Part shown: positions 39,741 to 51,600 of the stretch, piece by piece | How positions within the stretch are numbered: position 1 is the first letter of the stretch | Layout: each line of letters starts with the position of its first letter | Origin: Coptis chinensis | Lineage: Eukaryota > Streptophyta > Magnoliopsida > Ranunculales > Ranunculaceae | Length of the DNA: 64,000 bases | Direction: 5' to 3' | Assembly: GCA_015680905.1 (NCBI GenBank) | Contig: CM027382.1 | Span: 19,007,501-19,071,500 of the forward strand | The notes under the pieces: model-generated | The model's database searches: none | Seen by the model: the letters and a program-made list of their open reading frames with translations, nothing else | Told to the model about the DNA's origin: nothing | Translations under genes and position numbers: made by a program

Positions 39741-41679
39741 GTAGATTTCCCCATCTGTCTTGAAGGAGTCATTCTTATTTTAGTATCACAAATGTTTTAG
39801 TTTAGGTCACTGACTGATTACTTTGGTGCTTGATCGAGCTCTTTACTTAGTTAAGTTTTATTAGTTTCGAAGTTTAAGTCGAAAGTGACCTTTATAACTC
39901 AATTGTCAATTGTGTAAGCTATTATTGTGTCATGCTGTGGTTGTTTCCATGGCTGTACACTGGCTGTTATGTTAATGAGCTGTGACAATAATGATGCCAC
40001 TCGTGGTTTTGGCCCTTTGTTGGTCATCTTAAAGTTGATTTTTGTGTGGACTTGAAAAGATCTTAATGGGTATGTAAGTTGTACCATGCATCCTTAATCC
40101 TGGCAGTTATTTTTGTTATTGATTACTAATTAAGAATCTAGTGGTCCTTTTGGCAGAATGGCAGTTCTTGCCTATGATTGTAGTCACACTTGACCACCAC
40201 ATGCATGAGATCCTAGTTGGGTGTCTTTTCCATTTTGTTGTAGTATTAATTGGTTAACATCATGTAGAGAAGTTTGATTAGCAAGATTAAATTAATGCAA
40301 AGTTGGCGACTTATCTGTGGTCCTGCTTTAGTGATCTCACACCTATCATTTCGACTTAATCAGAACACCTACATAGTGTTATGATTAATTGTTGTGTTGT
40401 TAAGCTCATATAAAAAATTCTCTCAACCTTGCGACGGTTGTGGGAGAAGGTAGGACTTCCTGGTCTGAGCCTCTTAGGACACAGTTCTGTGAAACCATTC
40501 CACATCTTCCTCGAAACTTAAGGATCGGCAAATTACATTTTATTATTATTATTATTATTATTAAAGCCCAAGAATGTATTTTCTCATTACTATTGCCTAA
40601 CGAAATGCCCTTTGGGTTTTATGAAATTGACAATCCAAACAGCCAGTTTGTCTAAATTCTACAAGCAACATCTCGAACGCTTTTTGTTTCTTTGATTATC
40701 AATAGAACTTGTTTTGTTATAAGTGAAATTTATTGATTAATAGAACTGAGTTTGCATCCAAAGAAGGTCATGCAAGCTGCTGAGAGAGGACCCCATCCAA
40801 TTACAAGGACACAATCCCCAAATTCAAGCCTTAATTCAGCAGCAGAGACTTTTACGATTGGCATCAGCAGCAACCGCAGCAGATTTTTGCAATCTATATA
40901 TGCAATGAGTGCAATTTGCAAAGAAGAAAAGACAAACCGAGGCGACAAATGCAACAACAAGGTCGCAATCAGTATCGAAGTTAAAGCTCCTATGAGAGGT
41001 GTATGTGCTCGCCGATTAATGCAGTACATTTATCATCAACTCCATCGCCCTCTTGTAAGTTACCTGTACATTGATCTTAAGCATACCGTTTCTCTGCTCC
41101 TTTACCAACTTTTCAATCTTTGCCAAGTCAACTTTTTATATGTTGTTTTTTTATATATGTTGCTTGGTGAATTCACGTAAAAAATTCTTCATTCAGTTAC
41201 ACAAGTAATCTCTAATTCTGTGCTCTTTCCTTTTTTAGGAGAATACAATTGTTTAAGACTAAGGTTTATTAAAGTTTATTAAAGTTTCGGTGGATGCTCA
41301 TGAAAAGGTTAAGGCTAGAGTTCTAAAAAGCTAGGACTTCAAATCATTTCCGAAAGTATTCGAGTGCATGGCAATGATAAAACGTAACGGAGAAACATGC
41401 ACGAGGTGAATTTTTATTGGGAAATATTTGGAAATTCATATTTATATTGAGCTTGGATAGTAAATGCTACAATTTTTTTTTTTTTTTTTTTACTTGTATG
41501 AATATTAATCTCTTTATCAAATTGTTTTTCGATAAAGGAATACTGATTGGGAATATGTGTCTTCCTTGTAGTATTATTATTAGGATGGATGAATTATTAG
41601 TTGGATTGAAAAACAAAAGTGGACATAGGATAAAACAATAATTATATATTTTTTATTTTTTTTTAAATCTGAAATGTTT

Positions 41680-42060
41680 TAGCCACAGCCAATATCCGTA
41701 GCTATAGGACTAAAAGGTGTGTAGCAAAGCAAGTTTTGCTACGGCCTATGCCATGGCTTTTATCCCTTGTAAAATTTGAACTAGCAATGGCTTATGCCAC
41801 GGTTGCCTGCTGTAGAAATTGTGACGACTGTTCCCACGGCCATTAGCACTAGCAACTGCTACGGCTATTCCCACGGACCTTATCAGTGGCAAGTTACAAC
41901 GGCTTGAGCTGTCGGGTGGACCGTCGCATGTACCCACGGTCTTATGCTGTAGTAGCTAAACGTTTAGCGACAGGTTGAAACCCCACGGTCTTGCGTCAGT
42001 CAATATCCGTAGCAAAAGAGCTTTACCCACGGACTTGGGCCGTGGCTAAAAGTATGCTTT
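41680..42060. repeat. Right subterminal repeats of CACTA2
   Basis: Roughly a dozen copies of CCCACGG, GCCACGG, CCGTAGC and AGCAAC-type motifs in both orientations between 41685 and 42055. Confidence 0.65.
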
Positions 42061-42072
42061 CTTGTAGTGCTG

Positions 42073-43064
42073 CCTGCACTGCCTTCCCCGATCTCTTTTG
42101 TTCCCTTGCATTTCTTTGCATTATATCCTCGTACCGAATATATTTTTCTACCTTTGGGTACAGAGCGTGCAGAGTGGTGATTTCGATTTTGGACACTGAT
42201 TCGTGAACCCTAGTCCCCTGCTTCAAGCCGTGCTGAAATGCAATAACCGTTGTATGCTCCTCCAGATTCTCCACCCTCAAGGTCTCTTCTTTGAATCTGC
42301 ACAGAAACTCCCTTAATGACTCTGCTAACCTCTGCTTGATGTTAAATAATGCCGCGATATCCACTACCCTCCGTTTCTGGTGGATGAAATGGTCCACGAA
42401 GGCACGCTCTAGCTCTTCAAATCTACTGATGCTCCGCGAAGATAAGCGGTAATACCAATCCGGAGGTTTTTTAAGGCTTGCAGGGAACATCATGCAACGC
42501 AGTCCGTCATACTTATTTTCCTGCCACAATGACATCTGTTGTCTAAAATGATGCAAATGATCAGTTGGGTCACCCTTCCCATCATACCTTTCAAATCTTG
42601 GTTGACTGAATCTCTTAGGTACCTCTGAATTTCAGATCGAATCTGCCAGTGGATTCTTGTTGAGGTTAGCAACCTCCTTTTTGAGCGCGGCACTTTGGTT
42701 CACTTTTTCAACCGCGCGGTTCATTTCTCTATCTTTTCGATCATGGCTGTACCACTTCCGGTGATGCCCTCATCGTATCTACTCCCCGAGACTGGTATAC
42801 CTCATTTTCCCCTTCCATCTCACTGCCCTGACGATCCCCATGTTCCATGTCATCTTGTGCGGTGTCTCTTTCCTTTCTCAACTCATCATTCTCGTTTCTT
42901 AACCTGACTATTTCTTCTTGCATAAGTCTGGTGGCGTCTGCCGCCACATCAGATATGTCTTCCTCTCCACCCACCTCTCTTTCTTCACTCACTTATTCCT
43001 CTACTACCTCTCGAATAATTTCTTTTCTAGGTCTTCCTACTCCCTTTTTTGTTATGGTGGCCAT
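42073..43064 (-). pseudogene. Tat2 gag, 5' part
   Basis: The natural start is probably ATG at 43064 (MATITKKGVGRPRKEIIREV), followed after 23 codons by TAA. A second ATG begins the acidic stretch SEEREVGGEEDISDV and a coiled coil (LRNENDELRKERDTAQDDME). After further breaks, 42556-42073 encodes the conserved gag core: YDGLRCMMFPASLKKPPDWY, FEELERAFVDHFIHQKRRV and LFNIKQRLAESLREFLCRF. The core stays open for about 160 codons. The frame then enters CACTA2 at 42069. Confidence 0.88.
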
Positions 43065-43086
43065 TTTATCTCGCTCTTCCTCACAG

Positions 43087-43095
43087 ACGGTGCCA
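43087..43095 (-). promoter_or_regulatory. Primer binding site of Tat2
   Basis: On the minus strand the 5' LTR is followed by TTT and then TGGCACCGTCTGTG. It matches the tRNA-Asp-type primer site of Tat1 (TGGCGCCGTCTG) with one transition. Confidence 0.75.
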
Positions 43096-43098
43096 AAA

Positions 43099-43373
43099 TG
43101 TATACTCAAAAAATTACAATCTCTCTCTTTTTCTCGACCTTCTTTTCCTCCTTTTATACTCTCCCTTTTTCCTAACTCCCTCTCTCATCCGGTTCTTTCA
43201 TTTCCACTCCATCCCTCGCTTTCTAGCTCTCCACCTGTCCCACTCCCTATATGGCAGTTCTCGGCAGTTACGTTACCGCGGACTTGATCCGCTACAACAG
43301 GTTTTCTCTTCACAATACTGCGTACGACCCTTTTGTACCTCTGACTCTACATGTCATCAATAGGTCCTATACA
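43099..43373 (-). repeat. 5' LTR of Tat2
   Basis: 275-bp copy of the LTR at 27417-27698. TGTATAC and CCTATACA ends are conserved. Confidence 0.92.
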
Positions 43374-43378
43374 GTTAT

Positions 43379-44694
43379 GATACTTATTTAGCTAAAAATC
43401 ACAACTAGGCCACTACTGTATTCTATTAACTTGATTAATAATCCATTTAGGTAGTCTTCACAGGTTTTTTAGAAAATCACATATTCAAGTAGAAATCTTA
43501 AATTCTTAACAAGAAATCTTAAAATTTATGTCAGACACAACTGCTTATGGATCTAAACAGTAGAAAACATACTATGAATCAAAATTATTACCAAACAAAA
43601 AACAAAAAACAAAAAACAAAAAGCCAAAAACACAGGAAATAGGAAAGAGAGCAAAAAGGCAGCATGTATATCAGAGAATATCACGTAAAAATTTGCACAG
43701 TGTGTACTTTACGATTCCACTTACCTGGTCATTTGAATACAGACAAATGGGGTAGAAGATGAGTTCTGTCGTTCTGACCCCATTGTAGTCCCAATGGCTA
43801 ATAAAGACAAAACGTATAACTCATTTAGCTACCCAATACTTTTGTCACATTCCTTAATGCTTCATTATCCTTCGGATTTCATGACGAATCCCATATCCTT
43901 GACTTGCCTAAAATGCCAAGAACAAGTTATCTAACGGTTTAAACTTTAAAGAACATTGTGTATCAATTGTAAAAATGGTAATAAGCAACCTATTATAAGA
44001 GTTGCACAAGTGCAACATTAGATCCCAAAACATATTTTTCAGATATATTCTGGCTTTTCCACTTAATCTCAAAATTCTCCAAATTTGCCTGGAACTTCAG
44101 ATATATACAATAATACAATTATACAAGTTTCAACAATTATACAACTGATTAGTGTCTACCACAGTTTCAACAATGTTTCAATACATGGATCTAGGAGAAA
44201 TTTGTAGAAAATGAGCCTTATATAACACTTGTGGGTTGTGGCCTTCTGGGTGACTTGATACAGGTACAAGTGTGCAACTCTTTCAATTGACTTGCTTAAT
44301 TGAGCATCTAAAGTTGTAGGTCGACCGAGACACAACAGTCCCTAGTGCCTGCCTCCTCGTTTCCTCACCACTACCAAAAAGACGACCGATAAATGCTGTG
44401 TTTACTTTGTATAAAAAGACAAAGAAATTGGCGTGCTGTCAAGCTTCCACGTTGCTCACAAAAGTGGAGTGAAAACCGGCGGACATAACTCTAGGGATAT
44501 TACCCCTATTGGCCCTATATATTGATTTTGAGAAATATAGAGTTCCTACTACCTGATTTGGCTCAATTTCTAAACATCCAAATTACACCACATGAACTGG
44601 GGTAATATGTTTCTGTCATATATGAACCGGCGCCACATCAATTTATAATAAAGTCAATGATCTCAAACTACACCATATAAACTCGTGTAATATG
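43379..44694. other. Intergenic, possible short exon on the minus strand
   Basis: Mostly AT-rich with no clear gene. On the minus strand at about 43796-43724 a short open piece (IGTTMGSERQNSSSTPFVCI) ends at a strong donor CAG-GTAAGT and begins after TTATTAG. No homology is recognisable, so it may be chance or a relic exon. Confidence 0.25.
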
Positions 44695-44702
44695 GCTGAA
44701 AC

Positions 44703-45735
44703 TAGGGGTGTGTTTCGGTCGGATTAGATGGGAATATGGGTTCTCGGTTTTGGATTTTTCAGAATATTATATGTTGTGCCGAATCCCATCCGATATGATT
44801 TTATTTTGGAATTCGAAAAAATAAAAAAATTTGGAAATAGAATAATTCAAATGAAAAATTAGATAAAAATCAGAATTTATTGAAAATTAAAATATCTTAA
44901 TATTAAATCTATTTTATAAAGGTGATATTAGGCACATCTATAAAAACACTTTGGTACCCCATAACTAACTTAAGTTTTTGTCATATCCCACTAATCGTCT
45001 CAATCCAATAATATCTCCTAAATTAATTTGGAGTATTTCCAATAGAACAAAATTATTTTAAAAAAAAATAACAACACGTTTTTTGAGTACTCATTTTTTT
45101 TTATCGAAAGAAGAAATCAATAACATTTTTTTCTTTTGATTAACACGAAGAAGAGGAAAAAGATGAACACGTTTATTTTTTCAGTTATAAGTGAAAAACG
45201 TTGAGTATCTAGGATTTAGTACGTATGAAGTCTCATGATGTATATTAAATAAATGACTTGTTTTGTCTTGGGTACACTTAATAAAAAAAATGGTAATTTA
45301 GTAATCTAAATGTGTCTAAAATTATTTTATTTATTTATTTTAAAGTTGAGGTACAAGAGTGTTTTTATGAGTGTACCCTTTTATAACTTGTAAAATAAAT
45401 ACGAATTCTAGAGTTTTTAGTATGTTTGTATTATATGTTGATTAAATGAGCAAAAAAAATGTAGGGTTATATTAAAACAATTATAGTTATATTAGAATTT
45501 TAGATATATTGTATGTAATTCCAAATAATAATTCAACTAAAGCGGATTGGATATGTATCGGCGGATTCGAATTGGAAAAAATTGAAATTTCATAAATCAT
45601 CCGTAGCCGATCCAAATTTATACTGGATTTTCAGCAATGGGATGAATAGTACTGATGCCAAATTCGAAAAAATAAAAATAAAAATTGAATCGAAAATCGA
45701 AAAAATTAGAATTTCAGAAAAAAGTGACACTCCTA
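44703..45735. mobile_element. hAT element 3 (1033 bp) with a nested MITE
   Basis: The ends are TAGGGGTGTG on the left and TAGGAGTGTC on the reversed right. The flanking 8-bp duplication is GCTGAAAC (44695-44702) and ACTGAAAC (45736-45743), one mismatch. Subterminal pieces such as GATCCGAT-like, TTCGGTCGGATT and AATTCGAAAAAATAAAAA resemble those of hAT element 2. No transposase is encoded. Confidence 0.85.
44919..45380. mobile_element. MITE of 462 bp inside hAT element 3
   Basis: The left end AAGGTGATATTAGGCACATC...AAAAACACTTTGGTACC and the reversed right end AAGGGTACACTCATAAAAACACTCTTGTACC form imperfect inverted repeats, the left with extra bases. TTATA flanks both sides. Another copy of the family starts at 52023. 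Confidence 0.6.
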
Positions 45736-45743
45736 ACTGAAAC

Positions 45744-46700
45744 CATTGAACCAATTTTTCTATTTTGTATCCGTAAAACAAACTTTGTTTTTTAGGGATT
45801 GAGATGTATGGACTCTGCCTTAATCATTCGAAAGTGCCAAACTGTAAAGGTTGCAAGTATTCAAGTTTTATTACTTGGTGTCGTTTAAGGTCGTTACTCC
45901 TTATTACGGAAAAGTGTTATTTTGTTGTAAAATTGTCGGTAAAAGATTTGTATAAAGCTTCTAATCTTATCATATTCCCAATATTCAGGTTTTAATTAGG
46001 ATTTTTGGTCTTGTATTTGGATGGGTGTATTTAACATTTATTGCATTTAGCATTTAAGTATGCATTATCTTTGTAACGAAGCAGGGCTTATTAGTTAGGA
46101 CTCGAGATCTCTACAATCGGGTACAGAAATCATCTCAGTAACCGTGTTATCTCGCCGTTGATCCGAATTCGAGATGTGTTCGTGTACCTCAAAACCTGTG
46201 TGTGCGCCGAGACACGAAATATGTGTGTTGTACAGAAATCAATCTCTGTATCGGGTTATGGAGGAACCGGTCTCTATTAGTTATTACGCCACCCTTAGTT
46301 TATATTTTAATATAAACTGGTCCCACTGGAGGTTTTTGGGTTTAAAAAAAAGGCTGATGTTTTGCTTTGAAGATTATTATCATGCGTTGCCAAAAATCAC
46401 GAATTCACGATCTAATAATAATATGGTATAATTTTCGCTGGCACTGAGATGCTAGACTTTTCCATGGCAAATCGAAGCATGTTGTACTTAAAAAGAAAAT
46501 TATTATTAGTTTCTAAGCTTGACTTCAACGTAAACTCCAAATCGAATGGCACCACTGTTATTATACCTTCACACTAATAATCTCACTTTTTCTTCTTTTT
46601 ATCACCAGCAAATTGTCCTCTTCTTCGTCTTTGTAATAAAAGCAATTTGTCCACTTCTCTAAAAAGCATCATCTTCTTTTAAACGTAATATTAAAGACAC
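45744..46700. other. Upstream region of the GID2-like gene
   Basis: No separate gene or element was recognised. Small ORFs here are isolated and lack coding features. It likely contains the distal promoter of the F-box gene. Confidence 0.4.
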
Positions 46701-46708
46701 CCTCACTC

Positions 46709-46716
46709 TATTTAAA
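46709..46716 (+). promoter_or_regulatory. TATA-like box of the GID2-like gene
   Basis: TATTTAAA in CACTCTATTTAAACTT, about 46-53 bp upstream of the ATG at 46762, implying a short 5' UTR of about 20-25 nt. Confidence 0.5.
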
Positions 46717-46761
46717 CTTTCCCAACACCTCAAATCACATTTTCTTTCAAACAGCTTGAAA

Positions 46762-47250
46762 ATGAAGAGACCACCCAACGCTCAAGAACATGAGGAGAAG
46801 TTGAAGAAGAGAAGAATTATTCAACAAGAGGAAGAGAAACAGAAACTTGGGTGTGAAGCAGAGTTTCATAATCTGAATCAAGACATGTTATTTGAGATAC
46901 TGAAACATGTAGATGCACCAACACTAGCTAAAGCATCATGTGTGAACAAGAAGTGGCAAAAAACATCAAATGATGAAAGATTATGGGAAATGGTATGTAC
47001 TCGACATTGGGTAAACATTGGTTGTCCAGAAGAACAAGTACGTTCAGTTGTTCTAGCTTTTGGTGGTTTTCGTCTTCTTCATTCTCTTTACTTAAGGCCA
47101 GTGTTAAAAGCTACTGCTCTATCTCAATATCAATCTTCAACTATTCCTAACAAATGGGGAAAAGATGAAGTTCATCTCTCACTTTCTTTGCTTTCAATTC
47201 GGTATTATGAGATGATGGATTGTAACTATAAAGGTAGAAAGAAATTTTAA
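46762..47250 (+). CDS. GID2: GID2/SLY1-type F-box protein of gibberellin signalling
   Basis: An intronless gene of 162 residues from ATG 46762 (MKRPPNAQ) to TAA 47248-47250. An apparent start 6 bp upstream is TTG, not ATG. Residues about 5-30 are charged and basic. The F-box follows at about 38-80 (LNQDMLFEILKHVDAPTLAK, then SCVNKKWQKTSNDERLWE). Next are CTRHWVNIGC, RSVVLAFGGFRLLHSLYL and, near the end, KDEVHLSLSLLSIRYYE, the GGF and LSL motifs by which Arabidopsis SLEEPY1 (151 residues) and rice GID2 are defined. The protein is the substrate receptor of an SCF ubiquitin ligase in the nucleus; with gibberellin-bound GID1 it targets DELLA repressors for degradation. Start sequence and length fit the family. 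All motifs look intact. Confidence 0.95.
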   Translation: MKRPPNAQEHEEKLKKRRIIQQEEEKQKLGCEAEFHNLNQDMLFEILKHVDAPTLAKASCVNKKWQKTSNDERLWEMVCTRHWVNIGCPEEQVRSVVLAFGGFRLLHSLYLRPVLKATALSQYQSSTIPNKWGKDEVHLSLSLLSIRYYEMMDCNYKGRKKF

Positions 47251-48683
47251 GTTTTTGTTCAATTTTAATGCTCTGATTTAATTTGTAGCTTTTAATTGTA
47301 CTGTTGAATTATAATGAAAAAAATGATCTAAGTTTGTTACTTGTGGACTTGTAGTGTGAATGTGAATGGGGTATAGGAGTTTTTCATGTTTGATTGTTTG
47401 AAGATGAGATGTTCAGTGATTTGTCTCTTTTTCTGTATTTTTTTAGTGATTGTAAGTTCTTATTTGTTTGTTTGTTTGAGTGAATAATAGGATTCTGAGT
47501 GAACAGAAGAAGACAGAAGTAAAGGTTGAATTGGAAATTGGGATTAATGTGCTTGTACTCAAAGCTTCCATTCTGAGAAAGAGATAGAGAGATAGGATTT
47601 GTTTTGGATTGGAGAAGTCAATAACCCATTAATGGGAGTAAAAAAATATGTTTTTGTTTTCTTCTCTTATTTTTCTACTGGCTATTGATCACTATTTTGT
47701 CAAACTGTCACACTAAGGTGTCGTTCCGTGGTTTAGGTGGAGTACGTATTGGGTAAGATTTAATGATTCGTTCCAAAGCAAAAAATAATGAATGGAGTTG
47801 GCATCCAACTTTGTGTCAAACTGTATACGAGCCTACCAGGTCTAAACGGGGCAATAGATTCTCAAAGTGCATACTCGTGTTTTGAGGGTCATTACAACTT
47901 CAATTGTACATCCATGAATTGAGACGACTACTTCAATCTGCTAAAGCGCTACTCTTTTTTTTTTGAATAATCACATTTTGCAAAATATTCTTAACTAATC
48001 GGATGACAAAACATATACGTCCCAAGCTTATCACAAGTTTTGTCTGTCATATCATTTTTCTTCTAGAAATAGTATGGATTTATTGGTCTGTTCCAACATC
48101 CAAACAAGGGAAGCTACCCAACAAGAACTTCAATACAAATCATCGGTCATTTCTATTGTCGTATGTATGAGTTTATGTACTTCTGTCATATGGTCTTTTT
48201 CCAACCAAATTAGGTTCTTTTGTTTGTTTCCATTTGGTATCCTAGCAAATCTTAAATACAACTTACTTCCGACCGGCCTAAAAATCTAGTTATAAATTTG
48301 TGTTGTTCAGTCAGAAAAGAAAAACAAATAAGTACTGTATAACCTTTTCATAATTTTATTGTATATTTGAATGTATATCAATTTTTCAGTAGTGACACTC
48401 CAGCAAGATATCTATTTTTTTTTTCATAATTTTATTGAAAATATTTAATCACATTTACCATGCACCCTGAAAAAATTTAATTAAATAAATAAAATATCAC
48501 TTGAATAATAAACAGTCTAAATATCGTCTTTAAATTCATTGTCTACGAGTTCCCGGAGAACACAAAGAAAAACAAGTCCTCTACGTTTATCAACAGAAGG
48601 TGAATTTGCCTTGCTTCTAATCTATATAGATCAATCGAAAATCCTTTTACAAACTAGGTAAGAAGCCAAGAACTAAGAACTAA
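47251..48683. other. Downstream region of the GID2-like gene, no other gene seen
   Basis: 3' UTR and intergenic sequence up to the next element. ORFs such as 48074-48289 have no coding signature. Confidence 0.5.
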
Positions 48684-48688
48684 TTAAG

Positions 48689-51600
48689 AGCATGTTTAGG
48701 AGAGACACTATCCTAGCACCAAACACCAAATTTTCTTTGGTGTTTTTTCATCTTTAAGAGAGACACATTTTGATAAAAACATCAAAGCAAACACCAAATC
48801 GGCTAAAATTTGGTGTTTGCTTTGGTGTTGTATCAAATCTCTCTCTAGCGGTTTTAATTAAACTGTGCGGTGTGTCGAACACTGCATAGGCTTGGGCTAG
48901 ACTGTGGGCTTCTATAGCACGGTGTTTCGAAAACCGCACGGTTTATCCAAAACCACATGCGTGATATGAATAAAAATGATACCGGAATTAGGAACTAAAC
49001 TTGACTGATATCGAAATTAGAAACTGGACTTGAATTATAATGTCGAAATATCTGATTATGTATCTAATAAGAATGAATTGTGCAATTGTGTGAGAATGGA
49101 AATGATACTAGGAATGAATTATACTCCGCTCGTGTATTAGGATCCAATGGAGTCTTTTTTGTATTTTTGAAATTCTCATAAACCCAAATCCTATCATACA
49201 ACCCAAGTCCTGTCATACATTTTGAAAATCAACAATAATACCATATCACAACCCAAAATGAGCTCATGTTACATATTCTTATACATCTCATATTATATAA
49301 AATTTATTTAGCTCTCTTCTTACGCCCGACCCTTACCACTCGATGAGTCTCCTCTTTCCATTTGGATGTTCCAAAGCTGCTCCTCTAAATTCCTAACCTG
49401 AGAACCAAGATCTTTCCTGTCTGCACGAATGTTAACTACCTCATCCTGAAGTTCCTCATATGCCTGATGTTGTTGCGTGTACACTTGCTGAATATCCTCA
49501 TACGCTTTTCGAGTCTCCTCATATATGCACGTTGGGATTGTTGATATGTTTGAGAATATGCTTCCTCTCTTTCTTGGCTGTAATGATACAAGACAATCCT
49601 CATCCCATCAAACATACGAACATTGTTCTCATATCTTTCCCGATAAACATCCTGAAAATCCAAGAAAATACAGTGTAAGTACATATTATATATATAATGA
49701 AGAAGATAAATAAAACAACTAAACTCACCAGGGTATACTGATCAATCTGCGGCTTTAACTCATGGAAATGAGCAGCAGGCACCTCATGAATGGAAAGGTA
49801 AGTAGCCTCCCATCAGGTTCACACACGGCAAACATCATCGGATTAGTGGCAAACACAGGAGCTGGATGATATGCATTCACAGGTTATGGCGGATGAGGAA
49901 TACATAGCTCATGTCTCATCCCTTCTAGGCCCACAAACTCGAAGTTGCTACCCCGACCAACAGGGGGCAACAATGGACCCATAGAGACACGGTTCCACCA
50001 TCTATAATACTGATCAGCAATCTGCTCAACAACAAAATAAGACGCATCTGGCCAAGGACCACCACTGGCATGAACTTCATGAACTTGAGTTATACTCCAC
50101 GACTTAGCATCACTAACATCTGGTATGGGAGCACATGGAACTCCATAACGTCTAGTCAATTGTCTCCAACATCTGTCACCACAATACCAAACTTTACAGT
50201 CACGTGTGGCAAAAACAACTCTGTGATGTAACAAAACACAAGCATGCCGCACAACTGGATCGTCAAAGGCAGTAGACAAACACCATGGTCTCTACTCAAT
50301 AGATGACAATGATCTAATATCAATCTAAGCATAAGCCATACGCACATTATTTCTAATCTGCCCTCTATTATGAGTCAAGTGATGCCCTGACAAACTTACA
50401 AATCTAGGGCGAGTATCGGCAATCATGTCTATGTTAGGACAAAGACAACGGAAGTGCTCGTAGAACCAAATCTCCAAAAGTCCTATGAATCCTGCAATCT
50501 GAAGACTTTTATTTTCAAATGTCTGTGAAGATTTGTCTAACGTCGCTATCAGTGTGGCATATACTGAGCTACCAAGGTCATTATCTCTCATATTATGCAA
50601 ATCAGAAACAAAGCATAATATCTAAGTCATACAATAGAATGACCATTTGGAAACAAAATATGCCCAATAAAAAACATAAAAAAAGCCCTAACATACACAT
50701 CAGCACCCTCACTACCAGGTAGAACAGTCAAAGCTAATTCCGCTCGTGTATTAGGATCCAAGAGAGGTTCTATGTATGCAGTCTTAATATGAGATAATTT
50801 AATACCAGAAGAATCATACGTATCTGCATCCAAGAGAGAAAAAATCATAAGCATACTAGCAATGTTCTCATAATTTATATTAAAAGGTATCGGTTGGCCT
50901 ATACCGATACTCAACCCAGAAATCATGATGAAGTCTAGTGGTGTGAACTCCAACTCCGCACAAGAAAAATGAAATGTATGAGTTGTATTCCACCATCTTT
51001 CTACTAAAGCAATGCCACTGCCCAATCAGCCTTCTTATAATCTACATCAACCAAAATACCGAAAGGTGTATACAAAATATTATCTCTCTAACATGTACAA
51101 ACTCATCCAAACTCTTAAGAACCTTCCACCATTCTCTAACACCAAGTAAAACCGATCTAACTCAGTAGTCAATAACTTGCTGATATTATGAAAAAATAAT
51201 AATGCATATAAGATAAATAATTAATTGATTCAAAACTAATTAATACATAATATTCAAAATATTTAATCAAAATTAATTAATTACTTGAGAATTAGCCACT
51301 ACACTCTACATGTGTTTTGTATCACGTGTAGAAGACACAACTTGCATATCAAGTGTTTCATCGGGATTAAATTATCAATCAAAGTCGTTCATTTACTCAA
51401 GTACATAACGATGTCTATCAGTCGGCGCGATATTCTCGACTTCTTCTCCCCCATCGTCTTCTACTTCCTCGGCTTCTTCTACCTCTATATCATCACCAAT
51501 GTCGTTTGTGTACTGCTAATACTCATCATCATCACCGTCGAAAGGTTGAAAAGGATCCATCTAAAATTTCAAGAGTTTAGATAGGTTTTTTTTTTTTTTT

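Larger units (their letters stand above)
34299..42069. mobile_element. CACTA2: gene-capturing CACTA element, 7.8 kb
   Basis: The ends are CACTACAAGAAA on the left and TTTCTTGTAGTG on the right, a classical CACTA terminus. The 3-bp flanks are CCG (34296-34298) and CTG (42070-42072), one transition apart. Removing the element makes the Tat2 gag sequence continuous. Subterminal regions (34320-34530, 41680-42060) hold repeats of type GCCACGG / CCGTAGC. No transposase was recognised. Instead it carries fragments of at least two host genes with intron-like spacers, so it is a Pack-CACTA-type element. Confidence 0.9.
27417..43373 (-). mobile_element. Tat2: Tat-lineage Ty3/gypsy LTR retrotransposon with internal deletion and nested CACTA2
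   Basis: Minus-strand element of 15,957 bp with a perfect 5-bp duplication GTTAT (27412-27416 and 43374-43378). Its 5' LTR is on the right (43099-43373) and 3' LTR on the left (27417-27698). Reading leftward: primer binding site, gag (split by CACTA2 at 34299-42069), protease, the tail of RNase H, a second RNase H, integrase, a 94-bp tandem repeat array, an antisense ORF and a polypurine tract. The reverse transcriptase and most of the first RNase H are missing. Without CACTA2 it would be about 8.2 kb. The two LTRs differ little, so it is younger than its damage suggests. Confidence 0.92.

Noticed and set aside
46756-46761. Upstream start for the GID2-like protein (MKMKRPP)
   Set aside because: The codon at 46756 is TTG. 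The first ATG is 46762 and gives the family-typical MKR start.
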